DNA of 64,000 bases from assembly GCF_944393015.1 (NCBI RefSeq), contig NZ_CALXYQ010000003.1, positions 62,001 to 126,000 on the forward strand, in the 5' to 3' direction. The notes under the pieces were generated by a model, which was not told the DNA's origin, did not search any database, and saw nothing but the letters and a program-made list of their open reading frames with translations. This DNA comes from an uncultured Brachyspira sp. (GTDB lineage Bacteria; Spirochaetota; Brachyspiria; Brachyspirales; Brachyspiraceae). Made by a program: the position numbers and the translations under genes. Positions 36,029 to 45,553 of the stretch are shown here, piece by piece (position 1 is the stretch's first letter; the number at the start of each line of letters is the position of its first letter).

Positions 36029-37672
36029 ATGGAAAAAAAGATTAATTATGTTTTATTAATATTAATTATATGTGCTATTATTATAAGTGTAATTTCTAAT
36101 TTTTACTTTCAAAGAAATTCTTTTTTATCTACAGATAATGAACAGCATTTTTATGATATGAGAAAAGCTTATGATGAAAAATATATACCTCATACAGGAG
36201 CAAGACTAGTTACGAACGGACTTTTAGTTAGTGATGATATAGCGAGAGTTCCAGGAGCAGGATTTTATTCAAAATTTTTATTATTATTTAATTTAGGCGG
36301 AGAAAATTATTATACAGCTAGAATTATTGATGTTAGTTTGTATTTATTAGTTTTATTTATATTTCTAGTTTGGATTTATTTTAGATTTGGAATAGTATCT
36401 GCTGCTATTATGACTTCTTTTATAGCTGTAAGCTGCATTTTATTTGAGGCTACTACTTCTTTTACTAATCCTAATCCTGTTGTTATGTTTTCATTTCTAT
36501 TTTGTATATTTTTTGTATAGTATTTGAGAGATGAAAAATATTCAAAAGTTTTTGCTGCACTTTTATTTCCGATTTTAGCTATTATGGGACAATTTCATTT
36601 TGCTGTATATTATGGTATTGTTCCTACGCTTTTAGTTTATTTAATCATTAAAAGAGATTACTCTAAAAAATATTTAAAATATTTAGCTTTAGGAGTATTT
36701 ATATCATTTTTATTATATTTACCATATCTAATAGTGGAAATTCAAAATGGATTTAATAATTCTTTGAAAATGATTAATTTATCAAAAAGTTATACCGTTC
36801 CATTTTATAAACGTTTCCCTCAAATATATGCCCAAATAATATTTCCTACTTTTACATTAAATAAATTTGATGTAAAAACAGCATTAACTTATTGGGGTAT
36901 ATTTAGTCCTATAGTGATAATTACAATAATAATTTCTCATGTTATAGTAATTGCTTCTTTTATATATTCTATTATGTTTTTATGTAAGAAAGATTTATTT
37001 AAATGTAAAAGATTTAAAAATGATACAATATTAAAAGAAGTATTATTCTTTTATTTTTTGTATATACCTGTTGCTATACTTTGTCCTATGATTTTAAAAG
37101 GTAAAGGAGGAGGATATGTTTATCATTTTTCAATGTTTGCATTATCTTTCTTTACTATTTTACTATTTACAAATTATTTATATTATGAAAAAAATAAATT
37201 ATTTATGTTTTTAATAATATTTATGTTTATTCATATATTTGCTGTTCCTTGGCATTATTATAAACAGACTTATAAATATTCTTTAGTTGGTAAAAAACAA
37301 AGACTTACTTATGATGCTGTAAAAAATATGGCTAAAGATGCTAATGGAGAACCATATAAGTTATATTCAAGGGATATATTTAATTATGCTCAAAATTTAT
37401 TTTTAACAGAGAAAGAAAACTCTTCATCTGTTTCTAATTATAAAATAGAATATTTAATAACAGAAAACACTAATTCAGCACTTTATAGATATAATGATGA
37501 TGATAGAGCTAAAGAAAAAGAACCTGATAGAGCTTTAACATTATATTATTGGTATAGTACTGCTAATAGACAAAATTTTGATGATAATAGTGGACAATTT
37601 GTATTTGATAGTAATTCGGTATTAATTTATACAAATGAATTGTTTAATTTGTATAGAAATAAATTGAATTAA
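36029..37672 (+). pseudogene. GT-C-like glycosyltransferase gene split by an in-frame amber codon
   Basis: A paralog of the preceding gene (STDNEQHFYDMRKAY matches RTDQEQHYYDMKRWY; IMGQFHF matches IIAQFHF). The frame is open from the ATG at 36029 to a TAG at 36518-36520 (codon 164) and continues in the same frame without any other stop to 37672. The TAG aligns with a Glu codon in the paralog (FLYEY against FFV-stop-Y), so one substitution (GAG to TAG) is enough. Either half alone would lack a complete GT-C core. Start is supported by an AGGA motif. It could be a recent inactivation or a base-call error. Confidence 0.8.
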
Positions 37673-37697
37673 TTTTTGTTTATTGAAATATTTTTTC

Positions 37698-37725
37698 TTG
37701 ACAATACTTTATTATGAAATATAAT
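37698..37725 (+). promoter_or_regulatory. Promoter of the downstream oppA gene
   Basis: TTGACA (37698-37703), a 16-base spacer and a perfect TATAAT (37720-37725) lie about 35 bases before the oppA ATG. The binding protein can therefore be made independently, and at higher level, than the permease operon. Confidence 0.78.
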
Positions 37726-37760
37726 TCCAATAAATAAATAACATACTAAGGTTAGGTACA

Positions 37761-39365
37761 ATGAAAAAGTATTTTTATTTAGTTTTTATTATTTCTGTTT
37801 TTATATTTTCATGCTCAAATAAGTCTAATATTGAAGATAATGCGGTATATGTAAATTTAGGTGCTGAACCTAAAACTATAGACCCTGCTTTGAATATAAC
37901 ATTGCAAGGCTCTACTTATGTAACTCATTTATTTGAATGTTTAACTACTAAGTATAAAGATATTGCTATTCAGCCTGGAGCTGCAGAGAGTTGGGATATA
38001 TCTGAAGACGGACTTACATATATATTTCATTTAAGAACTAATGGAAAATGGTCTGACGGAAAGCCTTTAACTGCTCATGATTTTGAATACTCTTGGAAAA
38101 GGGTAGTTGATCCTGATACTGCAAGCGAGCCTAGTTATTTATTTGAGCCTATACTTAATTTCTCTAATGTTAATGGCGGATATATGCCTGTTGATGAATT
38201 TGGCATAAAAGCTATAGATGATTATACTTTAGAAGTGAAATTAGAATATCCTACAGCTTATTTTTTGGAGCTTGTTAACTTACCTGTATTTTCACCAGTA
38301 AGAAAGGATATGGTTGAAAAAGATCCTGATAATTGGACTAGAAACCCTAAAACTTGTATAGGTAATGGAGCTTTTGCTTTGTATGAAAGAAAACCTGATC
38401 AAAGTATTACAGTTGTAAAAAATACTAATTATTGGGCAGCTGATACTATAGTTGCTGAAAAAATTAAATTTGTTCTTATGGATAATCCTAATTCTGCAGT
38501 TGCTGGAGTCAAAGAAGGTTCTTTACATTTTTCAGATCAATTTCCTTATCAGGATATAGATACTTTGAAAGAGGAAGGATATATTGATATTGCAACAAGA
38601 ATAGGTACTCAGTATTATGCTTTGAATACAACTAATGAAACTTTAAAAGATAAAAGGGTAAGAAAAGCATTATCTCTTGCAATAGATAGAAACTATATAG
38701 TTGAAAATGTTTTAAAGTCTGGTAAGCCTGCAGGATCATTAGTTCCTTGGGGTGTTACAGATGTTGAAGGATATTTCAGGGATAATGCTGGTGAATATAT
38801 AAGCACTAATAAAGAAGATTATAAAAAGAATGTAGAAGAAGCTCAGAGATTAATGGCTGAAGCAGGTTATCCTAATGGCGAAGGTTTTCCTGTATTAGAA
38901 TTTTTCCTTACTTTCAGCAATGATATACCTATGTTTGAAGCTGTTCAGAATATGTGGAAAGTTAATCTTGGAATAGATGTTAAACTTACTCAAATGGAAT
39001 TTGCTCCATTTATACATGCATTTAGGACAGAAAGAAATTATACTATGGCTGCAGCAAGCTGGACAGGAAGTTATAATGACCCTACTACTTTTTTAGGTAT
39101 GTTTGTAAGCTATTCATATAAAAATCACTCTCTATTTACTAATAAAGCATTTGATGATGCTATAATTGCAGCTTCAAAAACTATAGATCAGAATATTAGA
39201 ATGAGGGAATTGCATAAAGCTGAAAAAATATTGATAGAGGATGAGGCAGTTATAATACCTATAGCATATTTTGAGCCTGCTGTATTAAAAAGTCCGAATT
39301 TGAAAGATGTATTTTATATACCTTTTGCTCAGTATAAATTTTCATATTCTTATTTAGAAAAATAA
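37761..39365 (+). CDS. oppA: Oligopeptide-binding lipoprotein OppA
   Basis: 534 residues, SBP_bac_5 family. The signal peptide ends in the lipobox FSC (Cys18). The protein has EPKTIDPALN, HLRTNGKWSDGKPLTAHDF, and RVRKALSLAIDRNYIV, and the C-terminal PIAYFEPAVLKSPNL segment typical of OppA/MppA. It probably delivers peptides to OppBCDF encoded from 27356 to 31570, from which it is separated by surface-glycan genes. Start by ATG with AGG-rich upstream sequence. It is paralogous to the TPP-regulated lipoprotein at 1208-2815. Confidence 0.92.
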   Translation: MKKYFYLVFIISVFIFSCSNKSNIEDNAVYVNLGAEPKTIDPALNITLQGSTYVTHLFECLTTKYKDIAIQPGAAESWDISEDGLTYIFHLRTNGKWSDGKPLTAHDFEYSWKRVVDPDTASEPSYLFEPILNFSNVNGGYMPVDEFGIKAIDDYTLEVKLEYPTAYFLELVNLPVFSPVRKDMVEKDPDNWTRNPKTCIGNGAFALYERKPDQSITVVKNTNYWAADTIVAEKIKFVLMDNPNSAVAGVKEGSLHFSDQFPYQDIDTLKEEGYIDIATRIGTQYYALNTTNETLKDKRVRKALSLAIDRNYIVENVLKSGKPAGSLVPWGVTDVEGYFRDNAGEYISTNKEDYKKNVEEAQRLMAEAGYPNGEGFPVLEFFLTFSNDIPMFEAVQNMWKVNLGIDVKLTQMEFAPFIHAFRTERNYTMAAASWTGSYNDPTTFLGMFVSYSYKNHSLFTNKAFDDAIIAASKTIDQNIRMRELHKAEKILIEDEAVIIPIAYFEPAVLKSPNLKDVFYIPFAQYKFSYSYLEK

Positions 39366-39393
39366 ATATTGATTTATGATAAAAAATGTATAT

Positions 39394-39406
39394 CATATAG
39401 TATATG
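39394..39406. promoter_or_regulatory. Palindrome upstream of marR (candidate operator)
   Basis: CATATA-G-TATATG is a perfect 6-base inverted repeat around one base, 31 bases before the MarR-type ATG. MarR proteins bind such short palindromes in their own promoters. In A/T-rich sequence chance occurrence is possible. Confidence 0.35.
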
Positions 39407-39437
39407 TGGAAATTGAATTGCTGAGGAAGAATTTATT

Positions 39438-39881
39438 ATGGAAGACATTTTTATAGGAAAATTAATTAAAGAACTGCATACAACTTTAGATAATAGATTT
39501 AATAGATTTTTAGATAAGCATAAACTTACATCTTCACAGATGGATATACTGATGTTTCTTTATCATAATGAAGAAAAAGTTATAAATCAAAGAGATATAG
39601 AAAATTTTTTGGGTTTAAGCAATCCTACAATAGCAGGTACTTTATATCGTCTCGAAAAAAAGGGGTTTATAAAAAGAAAAGTAAGCTTGGAAGATAAAAG
39701 GTATAAGGAAATTTATCTTACTCAAAAAAGTAAAAAATTGAAAGAAATTGTATTTGAAGACATAAGAAAAAATAATGAAGTTATGTTTTCCAATATGTCC
39801 GATGAGGAAAAAGAAACTTTAGTTTTTATAATACAAAAACTTCTTAGTAATATACAAGATAAAGATAATACTTTTAACTAG
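39438..39881 (+). CDS. MarR-family transcriptional regulator
   Basis: 147 residues, typical MarR length. The winged helix is at about residues 30-100 with the recognition helix NFLGLSNPTIAGTLYRLEKKGFI and the wing KRKVSLEDKRYKEIYLT, followed by a C-terminal dimerisation helix. It binds DNA as a dimer, commonly released by small aromatic or oxidative signals. The next gene (39912) starts 30 bases later and may be in the same transcript. The regulon is not evident. Confidence 0.92.
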   Translation: MEDIFIGKLIKELHTTLDNRFNRFLDKHKLTSSQMDILMFLYHNEEKVINQRDIENFLGLSNPTIAGTLYRLEKKGFIKRKVSLEDKRYKEIYLTQKSKKLKEIVFEDIRKNNEVMFSNMSDEEKETLVFIIQKLLSNIQDKDNTFN

Positions 39882-39911
39882 CTTTATATGAGGTAAATAC
39901 AAATAAGAGTT

Positions 39912-40715
39912 ATGCATTCTATTGAAGTTGATAAAAAAGCTAAAAAAATATTATTCAATTATTTCTGGAAAAACGGCTGGATAGATGATAGTAAAATGCA
40001 TATAAATGAAGAAGATTTTTTATATGCAAAAGAAAAAGGCTTGATGTTTGACTTTTCAAAAGAAATTATTAAATATGATGATCTTATAAAAAATATATAT
40101 ATTCTAATAAAAGAAATTGATTTTAATAATACAGTCAAAGCCTTTTTATGCAGTTTATCATCTAGGGCTATTCATTTAAGAAGTTTCATATCTAGTTATT
40201 ATTTATCTAAAAAAATGATGTCTTATGATTTTTCAAACACTGAAAATATAGAAAAAGAATTTTATAATAAATACAATATTATGATAGATGATTTTCATTT
40301 AGAATATCAGAATGTTTATAATTTTGAGAAGTATAAATGGGGCGGAGTGAGACTTGAACAATTATCTTATATTTATTTTGATTTAAGAGAGTTTAGTAAA
40401 ATTGATTTTGAGTTCAATCCTACAAAAGAAGATATAAATATTTTTAATGCTATATTAGAAAGAATAGATTCTTATAATATAAAAAATGATTCTGCAAATA
40501 AAATGCAAAATATATTAAAGGATATATTGAAATCATCAAAAGCTGAAAGAATTATTCTTTTGGAAATACTTGCATATTTAGATATTTTAGAAGCCAAAGA
40601 AGAAAGAGACTATAGATATACAGAATTATCAGAAAAGCTAATGAATTGGAGAGGGGGAGACTCCTATAATAAAGTTAATGCTAAAAATATATTCGGAAAT
40701 TATTTACATATTTAA
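39912..40715 (+). CDS. Protein of unknown function
   Basis: 267 residues, no signal peptide, no membrane segment, and no family I recognise. It is acidic and mostly helical in appearance, with a central YKWGGVRLEQLSYIYFDLREF and a C-terminal YRYTELSEKLMNWRGGDSYN. It follows marR by 30 bases with an AGAG-type ribosome-binding site. Its stop codon overlaps the stop of the convergent membrane-protein gene by four bases. Confidence 0.75.
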   Translation: MHSIEVDKKAKKILFNYFWKNGWIDDSKMHINEEDFLYAKEKGLMFDFSKEIIKYDDLIKNIYILIKEIDFNNTVKAFLCSLSSRAIHLRSFISSYYLSKKMMSYDFSNTENIEKEFYNKYNIMIDDFHLEYQNVYNFEKYKWGGVRLEQLSYIYFDLREFSKIDFEFNPTKEDINIFNAILERIDSYNIKNDSANKMQNILKDILKSSKAERIILLEILAYLDILEAKEERDYRYTELSEKLMNWRGGDSYNKVNAKNIFGNYLHI

Positions 40716-41911
40716 TTTATATACATTATTGGCATAACAAAACATACAAATACAGAAAATACCAAATATACATATACAAACATTATAGGTTTATTATCTA
40801 TAACTATATTTAATGTATTATTATCCTCTCTGTTTTGAAATGAACTTATAAAAGATTTAATAGTATTTATAGAAATCAATATTAAATGTATGAAAAATAT
40901 TATATTCAAAATGATTAATGTTAATTTATTCGGGGTGAGTCCGTAATTTACTATTCTATATATAGTTGCTGTGATAGTTAATATATCGAAAAGTAATGCA
41001 AATATTGGAACTATAAGATACATTGCTTTTATAAATATATTCGATTTTTTTTCCATTCTTGTAAACATTAAATTAATTATAGTTAATGATAGAATTATAT
41101 TATATAATATGTATACAAATCTATTATCATATGGTCTTGATTCATAAGGAAGTATAAGAAACATCATTATAAATATAGTGAATAGATTAATCACTAAAAT
41201 GAATCTTGAAATATACATTGATATTATAGATTTAGTATTATTATATATTTTATATGCTATAAACGGTACGAATCCATACAAAAATATTATAAGACATATA
41301 ACAATTTTTGCTATTGTAAATCCAATATCTGTTGATGATGAAAATAATGCTGCTATAGAAAATCCAACAATAAAAAGTCCGTAAAATAATATAGCCAAAA
41401 TTGTACTGCTTCCTGTATTAAGTATTAAAAACCAGGTAAAAGTATCTCCGAATGAAGTAAAAAAGTCAGATATAGAATCAGTATCCATTACATTAAATGA
41501 ATTGTATGAAAGCATCATTATTACGAAAAAGATAATATTAAAAAATATAATTCTATTTGCTAATATTTGAAAGTCTGGAGTATCGAAAGGAGGCATATAA
41601 ACATAATTAAAAAATATATTAGAAAAACTTGCAATCAAAGATATAAATAAAAATGATAAGAATGTAATTAAAATAAGTTTTTTATTTAAATTATTTAAAT
41701 GAAAAACTATAGTAAAACAAAATATATAAAAACTAATAAAGAAATGTATATTTAAAAATATTGGAAGTATATAGTTTTCATCTATATTTTTTAATGTAAT
41801 TATATAAATACATGTAGGAATAGTTGATATTGCTGCTATTAATATATATTGTAATGTTTTTAAATAATTTTTCTTCTTTGTATTATTTTGAGTAGTTAAA
41901 TTATTATTCAT
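40712..41911 (-). CDS. Polytopic membrane protein of unknown function
   Basis: 399 residues with about ten to eleven hydrophobic helices and short polar loops, and no sign of a transporter or enzyme motif I can name. The N-terminal 15 residues are polar (NNNLTTQNNTKKKN), then membrane segments begin. A GGGAG ribosome-binding site lies upstream of the ATG. It overlaps the convergent gene at 39912-40715 by four bases and is divergent from the HAD gene at 42060. Confidence 0.8.
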   Translation of the reverse strand: MNNNLTTQNNTKKKNYLKTLQYILIAAISTIPTCIYIITLKNIDENYILPIFLNIHFFISFYIFCFTIVFHLNNLNKKLILITFLSFLFISLIASFSNIFFNYVYMPPFDTPDFQILANRIIFFNIIFFVIMMLSYNSFNVMDTDSISDFFTSFGDTFTWFLILNTGSSTILAILFYGLFIVGFSIAALFSSSTDIGFTIAKIVICLIIFLYGFVPFIAYKIYNNTKSIISMYISRFILVINLFTIFIMMFLILPYESRPYDNRFVYILYNIILSLTIINLMFTRMEKKSNIFIKAMYLIVPIFALLFDILTITATIYRIVNYGLTPNKLTLIILNIIFFIHLILISINTIKSFISSFQNREDNNTLNIVIDNKPIMFVYVYLVFSVFVCFVMPIMYIN

Positions 41912-42059
41912 TTCATAAACTCCCTAATTTGACTAATAATATATATCATAAACAAAAAAAATCAATGTAAATAATACAATCCTTTTTATTGAAAAAACTC
42001 TTTTTTTATATTAAACTTGAATAATTATAAATCATATCAAAAATATTAGGATTTGAAAT

Positions 42060-42917
42060 ATGTATAATAATATAGAAAATTATTTTTATGAGTTTTATAA
42101 AAAGTTGGAGAAAGATTCTGTATTAATGGCATTAGATTTTAATATGGATAATACATCATCAGAGAATTGTAAATTATATACTATAGATAAAAGTTATAAA
42201 GTAATAAAAAATGATATAACAAATATTTTATCAGGATATTCATTCAATAATAATTTATTAGTTCATAATGGAAAATTGTATAATAAATCAGAAATTGATG
42301 ATAATAAAGATCATATAAATAAATTGATAAATGAAGCATTCAATAAAAATATATTGTATGGTATACCTTCATATTTTATAGATAATACTAAAAAAATTAA
42401 TAAGGCTTTATTTTTAGATAGAGACGGTGTTTTAATTGAAGATGTTGGATATATAGGAACTACCGACAGAGTAAAAATAAATTCAGATTTTATTGATATA
42501 GTTAAACATGCAAATGATAAAGGATATATCACAATAGTAACAACAAATCAGGCAGGAGTATCATACAATTATTATACTAATGAAGATGTGAATAATGTTC
42601 ATAGATATATATACGATGAATATAAAAATAAAGGTGCGATTATAGATGATTTTTATTATTGTCCTTATCATATTAAAGGTCATGTAGAACCTTATAATAT
42701 AGTTTCTATGCTAAGAAAACCTGAATGCGGGATGCATTTGCTTGCTTCAAAGAAATATAATATAGATTTATTTAATTCTTTTATGATAGGAGACAGAGAT
42801 ACTGATATTGTAAAAATACCTTATCTTCGTACATTATTAGTTGCAACTGATGTTTATGATATAGAAAATAAAGAAAATATAGTAAAAGTAAATGATATAT
42901 ATAATATTATTAAATGA
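42060..42917 (+). CDS. HAD-family phosphatase, GmhB/HisB-like, with extra N-terminal domain
   Basis: 285 residues. Residues about 115-285 are a HAD-IIIA phosphatase: nucleophile and acid Asp120/Asp122 in LFLDRDGVL, TTNQAG (motif II region), CPYH and RKPECGMH like the zinc loop of GmhB, and IGDRDTD. GmhB removes a phosphate from heptose bisphosphate in lipopolysaccharide or S-layer sugar synthesis. One of the usual zinc Cys pairs (CxC) is missing, so the zinc site may be incomplete. The first 110 residues match no family I know. AGGA ribosome-binding site; monocistronic, terminated by a hairpin. Confidence 0.85.
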   Translation: MYNNIENYFYEFYKKLEKDSVLMALDFNMDNTSSENCKLYTIDKSYKVIKNDITNILSGYSFNNNLLVHNGKLYNKSEIDDNKDHINKLINEAFNKNILYGIPSYFIDNTKKINKALFLDRDGVLIEDVGYIGTTDRVKINSDFIDIVKHANDKGYITIVTTNQAGVSYNYYTNEDVNNVHRYIYDEYKNKGAIIDDFYYCPYHIKGHVEPYNIVSMLRKPECGMHLLASKKYNIDLFNSFMIGDRDTDIVKIPYLRTLLVATDVYDIENKENIVKVNDIYNIIK

Positions 42918-42936
42918 ATATCATTTATATAAAAAT

Positions 42937-42985
42937 GGACTTATTTAAAAACTGCTTAAAAAATTATTAGTTTTTAAATAAGTCT
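42937..42985. terminator. Bidirectional terminator between the HAD gene and cheA
   Basis: GGACTTATTTAAAAACT and AGTTTTTAAATAAGTCT form a 16-base nearly perfect stem around an A/T-rich loop, placed just after both convergent stop codons. T-rich stretches follow on both strands. Confidence 0.8.
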
Positions 42986-43003
42986 ATTATATTTCAAGCA
43001 AAT

Positions 43004-45400
43004 TTATTGCTGTATTTCAGGTATTTCATTATTTTTTAATCTTTCAATAAAGCTTCTCAAATCGTTTTTATTACCTTGATTATTATTAACCTTTCCTCTT
43101 TCAATGATTCTCTTAGTACCAAGACTTACTATTGTTTGTATATCTAAAATGAAGCTTACAGTACCATCTCCCAAAACAGTAGCACCAGCCAAACCTTCTG
43201 ATTTTGTAATATTATCTTTAAGAGTTTTAATAACTATATCTTGTTCACCTATTAAGTTATTTACAAGTAATGCTACCTTTTTACCTTCAGAAGAAAGTAT
43301 AACAGCATAGTAAGATTTTATATTATTGTATCTTGAAGGAAGTCTGAATAATTCTTTAATACTTAATACGTTGATAACATCATCTCTAACTTTAATAACT
43401 TCTATTCCTTCCAATTCCTGAATATCTTTAACATCTATTTTTACAGTTTCTAATATACTGTTAATAGGAACCGCATAATATTCTTTTTCAGCATCAACTA
43501 TAAGAGCCTGAATAATTGCAACAGTAAGAGGGATTCTTAGGAAGAAAGTAGAACCTTTTCCCCATTCTGTTTCTATACCTACAGTACCATTGATTTTCTC
43601 CAAACTTTTCTTAACAACGTCCATACCAACACCCCTTCCGGATACATTGGTAATTTTAGCAGCAGTAGAGAAACCAGGAGCAAATATATATTCAAGCATT
43701 TGTCTTTCTGAAAGTTTAGCATCAGCAGATACAAGTCCTTTTTTAACGGCACTTTCAAATATTTTCTGAGGTATCATTCCTTTACCATCATCAGATATTT
43801 TTATGATGATCAAGTTACCTTCATGCGAAGCACTCAAAACAACAGTACCTGTTCTAGGCTTTCCAGCTTTTTCTCTATCTTCAGGAAGTTCTATACCATG
43901 GTCCATAGCATTTCTTATGATGTGTACTAATGGGTCAACTAATACTTCAATAACGGATTTATCTAATTCAGTTTCCTCTCCGTACATTTCTAATTTTACT
44001 TCTTTACCTAAATCTCTTGATAAATCTCTTATAAGACGTGGGAATCTGTTGAAAGTTTGAGCTATAGGGAGCATCCTGATTTTCATTACAGTTTCTTGGA
44101 GTTCATTTGTTACCCTTGTAAGAAGCTGATAAGAGTTTCTAAACCTGTCTAAAGTATTTTTAAACTCTTCTTCCATTTTTACAAATTCATTTAATTTATT
44201 ATTGAATCCGTCAATATATGTATTTCTGATTTCTTTAGCTTCTTTTTTCTGTAAATGCTCTTCAAATTTTCTAAGTATCTGAACAATACTATCTCTATAA
44301 TATCTTTTTACTTCATTTATACCAGTACCTATAATTTTTTGATATGAAGTAAGATCATCGTCATACTGTACATAAGAACTTTTATTTGTTACAAGCTCTC
44401 CAACTTGGTTCATCATAGCATCAATTCTGTCACTTTCTACCCTTAAGAATGAGCTTTGTCTTTCTACTTTATGATCTTTACCGCCTTTACCAGCATCAGG
44501 TTTTTTAGCGGCACCTGAAGGAGCAGAAGCTTCTTTTGCTTTTTGGGCTTCTTCCTTCTGTTTTTTCTCTTGAAGGAATTTCTCATATTCTTCAAGTATT
44601 ATTTCTTCTATTGATATTTCTTTAGTAACATCTGGTAAAGTAATAGCATCTATTATTGTTTGATCTTCTTTAATAGCTGCTAGTATATAAGTTACATGTT
44701 CATAAAACTCATCGCCTTCCAAAGCTTCAAGAGGAGGTATGCTTCCCATTATTTCGCCTACATCTTTTAATGCAACGAATACTTGAACCCCGCCTACAGT
44801 TCTCATAGGGCTTTCAGGATCGAAACTTACATGAACTAATTTTGTTTTAACATTTTCTTCTACATTATCCCTTATTATTCCTAATAAATCACTGTCATTT
44901 GGAAGAAGTTCATATTTATTTATCTTTTTTTCAGCTTCAGGGGCAGCGGCAACAGGAGCATTTCCAGACGGAGCAGCATCATCTCCAGAAGATGGGGCAG
45001 GACCTTGTCCTAATTTCATATTTTTGAAATCTTCTAATTTTTTGATTTCAGCTTCTATATCTCCGGAATATTCGCTTTCTTCGCTTGCAGTATTAATAAG
45101 GTCTTTTAATATATCTATACCTTTTAAAAGTACATCTATAGTAGCATCATCTACTTCTATTTTATTATTTCTTATTAAATCTAATAAGTCCTCAAATCTA
45201 TGGGCATATTTTTGTGTTTCAACTAGTTCTACAGCACCGGCACTTCCTTTTAAAGTATGAACGGCCCTAAATATTTCCTGTATTGCATCAACATTGTTTC
45301 TTTCATTATCCAAAATAAGAATATTTTGTTCAAGTCTATCCAGCATTTCAAATGCTTCTTCAAAGAAATCTTTAAGCAGACTTTTTATATAATCATCCAT
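43004..45400 (-). CDS. cheA: Chemotaxis histidine kinase CheA
   Basis: 798 residues with the full CheA layout. The P1 Hpt domain has phospho-acceptor His48 in AVHTLKGSAG. Linker and P2 region (about 105-320) are rich in Ala/Pro and charged residues. A dimerisation domain follows (about 325-475). The ATPase domain has N-box HIIRNAMDHG, G1 DDGKGM, and G2 GRGVGMDVV. A C-terminal CheW-like domain ends the protein (about 640-770). It autophosphorylates and signals to CheY to steer the periplasmic flagella. No cheW, cheY or receptor gene is adjacent. The stretch between P1 and dimerisation domain is longer than in E. coli CheA. Confidence 0.96.
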   Translation of the reverse strand: MDDYIKSLLKDFFEEAFEMLDRLEQNILILDNERNNVDAIQEIFRAVHTLKGSAGAVELVETQKYAHRFEDLLDLIRNNKIEVDDATIDVLLKGIDILKDLINTASEESEYSGDIEAEIKKLEDFKNMKLGQGPAPSSGDDAAPSGNAPVAAAPEAEKKINKYELLPNDSDLLGIIRDNVEENVKTKLVHVSFDPESPMRTVGGVQVFVALKDVGEIMGSIPPLEALEGDEFYEHVTYILAAIKEDQTIIDAITLPDVTKEISIEEIILEEYEKFLQEKKQKEEAQKAKEASAPSGAAKKPDAGKGGKDHKVERQSSFLRVESDRIDAMMNQVGELVTNKSSYVQYDDDLTSYQKIIGTGINEVKRYYRDSIVQILRKFEEHLQKKEAKEIRNTYIDGFNNKLNEFVKMEEEFKNTLDRFRNSYQLLTRVTNELQETVMKIRMLPIAQTFNRFPRLIRDLSRDLGKEVKLEMYGEETELDKSVIEVLVDPLVHIIRNAMDHGIELPEDREKAGKPRTGTVVLSASHEGNLIIIKISDDGKGMIPQKIFESAVKKGLVSADAKLSERQMLEYIFAPGFSTAAKITNVSGRGVGMDVVKKSLEKINGTVGIETEWGKGSTFFLRIPLTVAIIQALIVDAEKEYYAVPINSILETVKIDVKDIQELEGIEVIKVRDDVINVLSIKELFRLPSRYNNIKSYYAVILSSEGKKVALLVNNLIGEQDIVIKTLKDNITKSEGLAGATVLGDGTVSFILDIQTIVSLGTKRIIERGKVNNNQGNKNDLRSFIERLKNNEIPEIQQ

Positions 45401-45553
45401 TTATACGCCCCATAAAATTGAAAATCTTATTATATATTATCGTAAAAACCTAAAAATATCTATAGCAAATAATATTTTACTTGAAAATATTCTATTTTAT
45501 TATATGATAAAAACAGTTAAATGTCTACTTTTTTATTTTAAAGGAGTTGGAAG

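Noticed and set aside
36518-36520. Genome-wide recoding of TAG as a sense codon
   Set aside because: TAG ends other genes here in the ordinary way (20687-20689 and 11669-11671), so the amber codons in two surface genes are better explained as mutations or sequencing errors.
43803-44060. Open frames on the plus strand across cheA
   Set aside because: They lie wholly inside the well-supported cheA frame and encode no recognisable protein; they follow from codon bias on the opposite strand.
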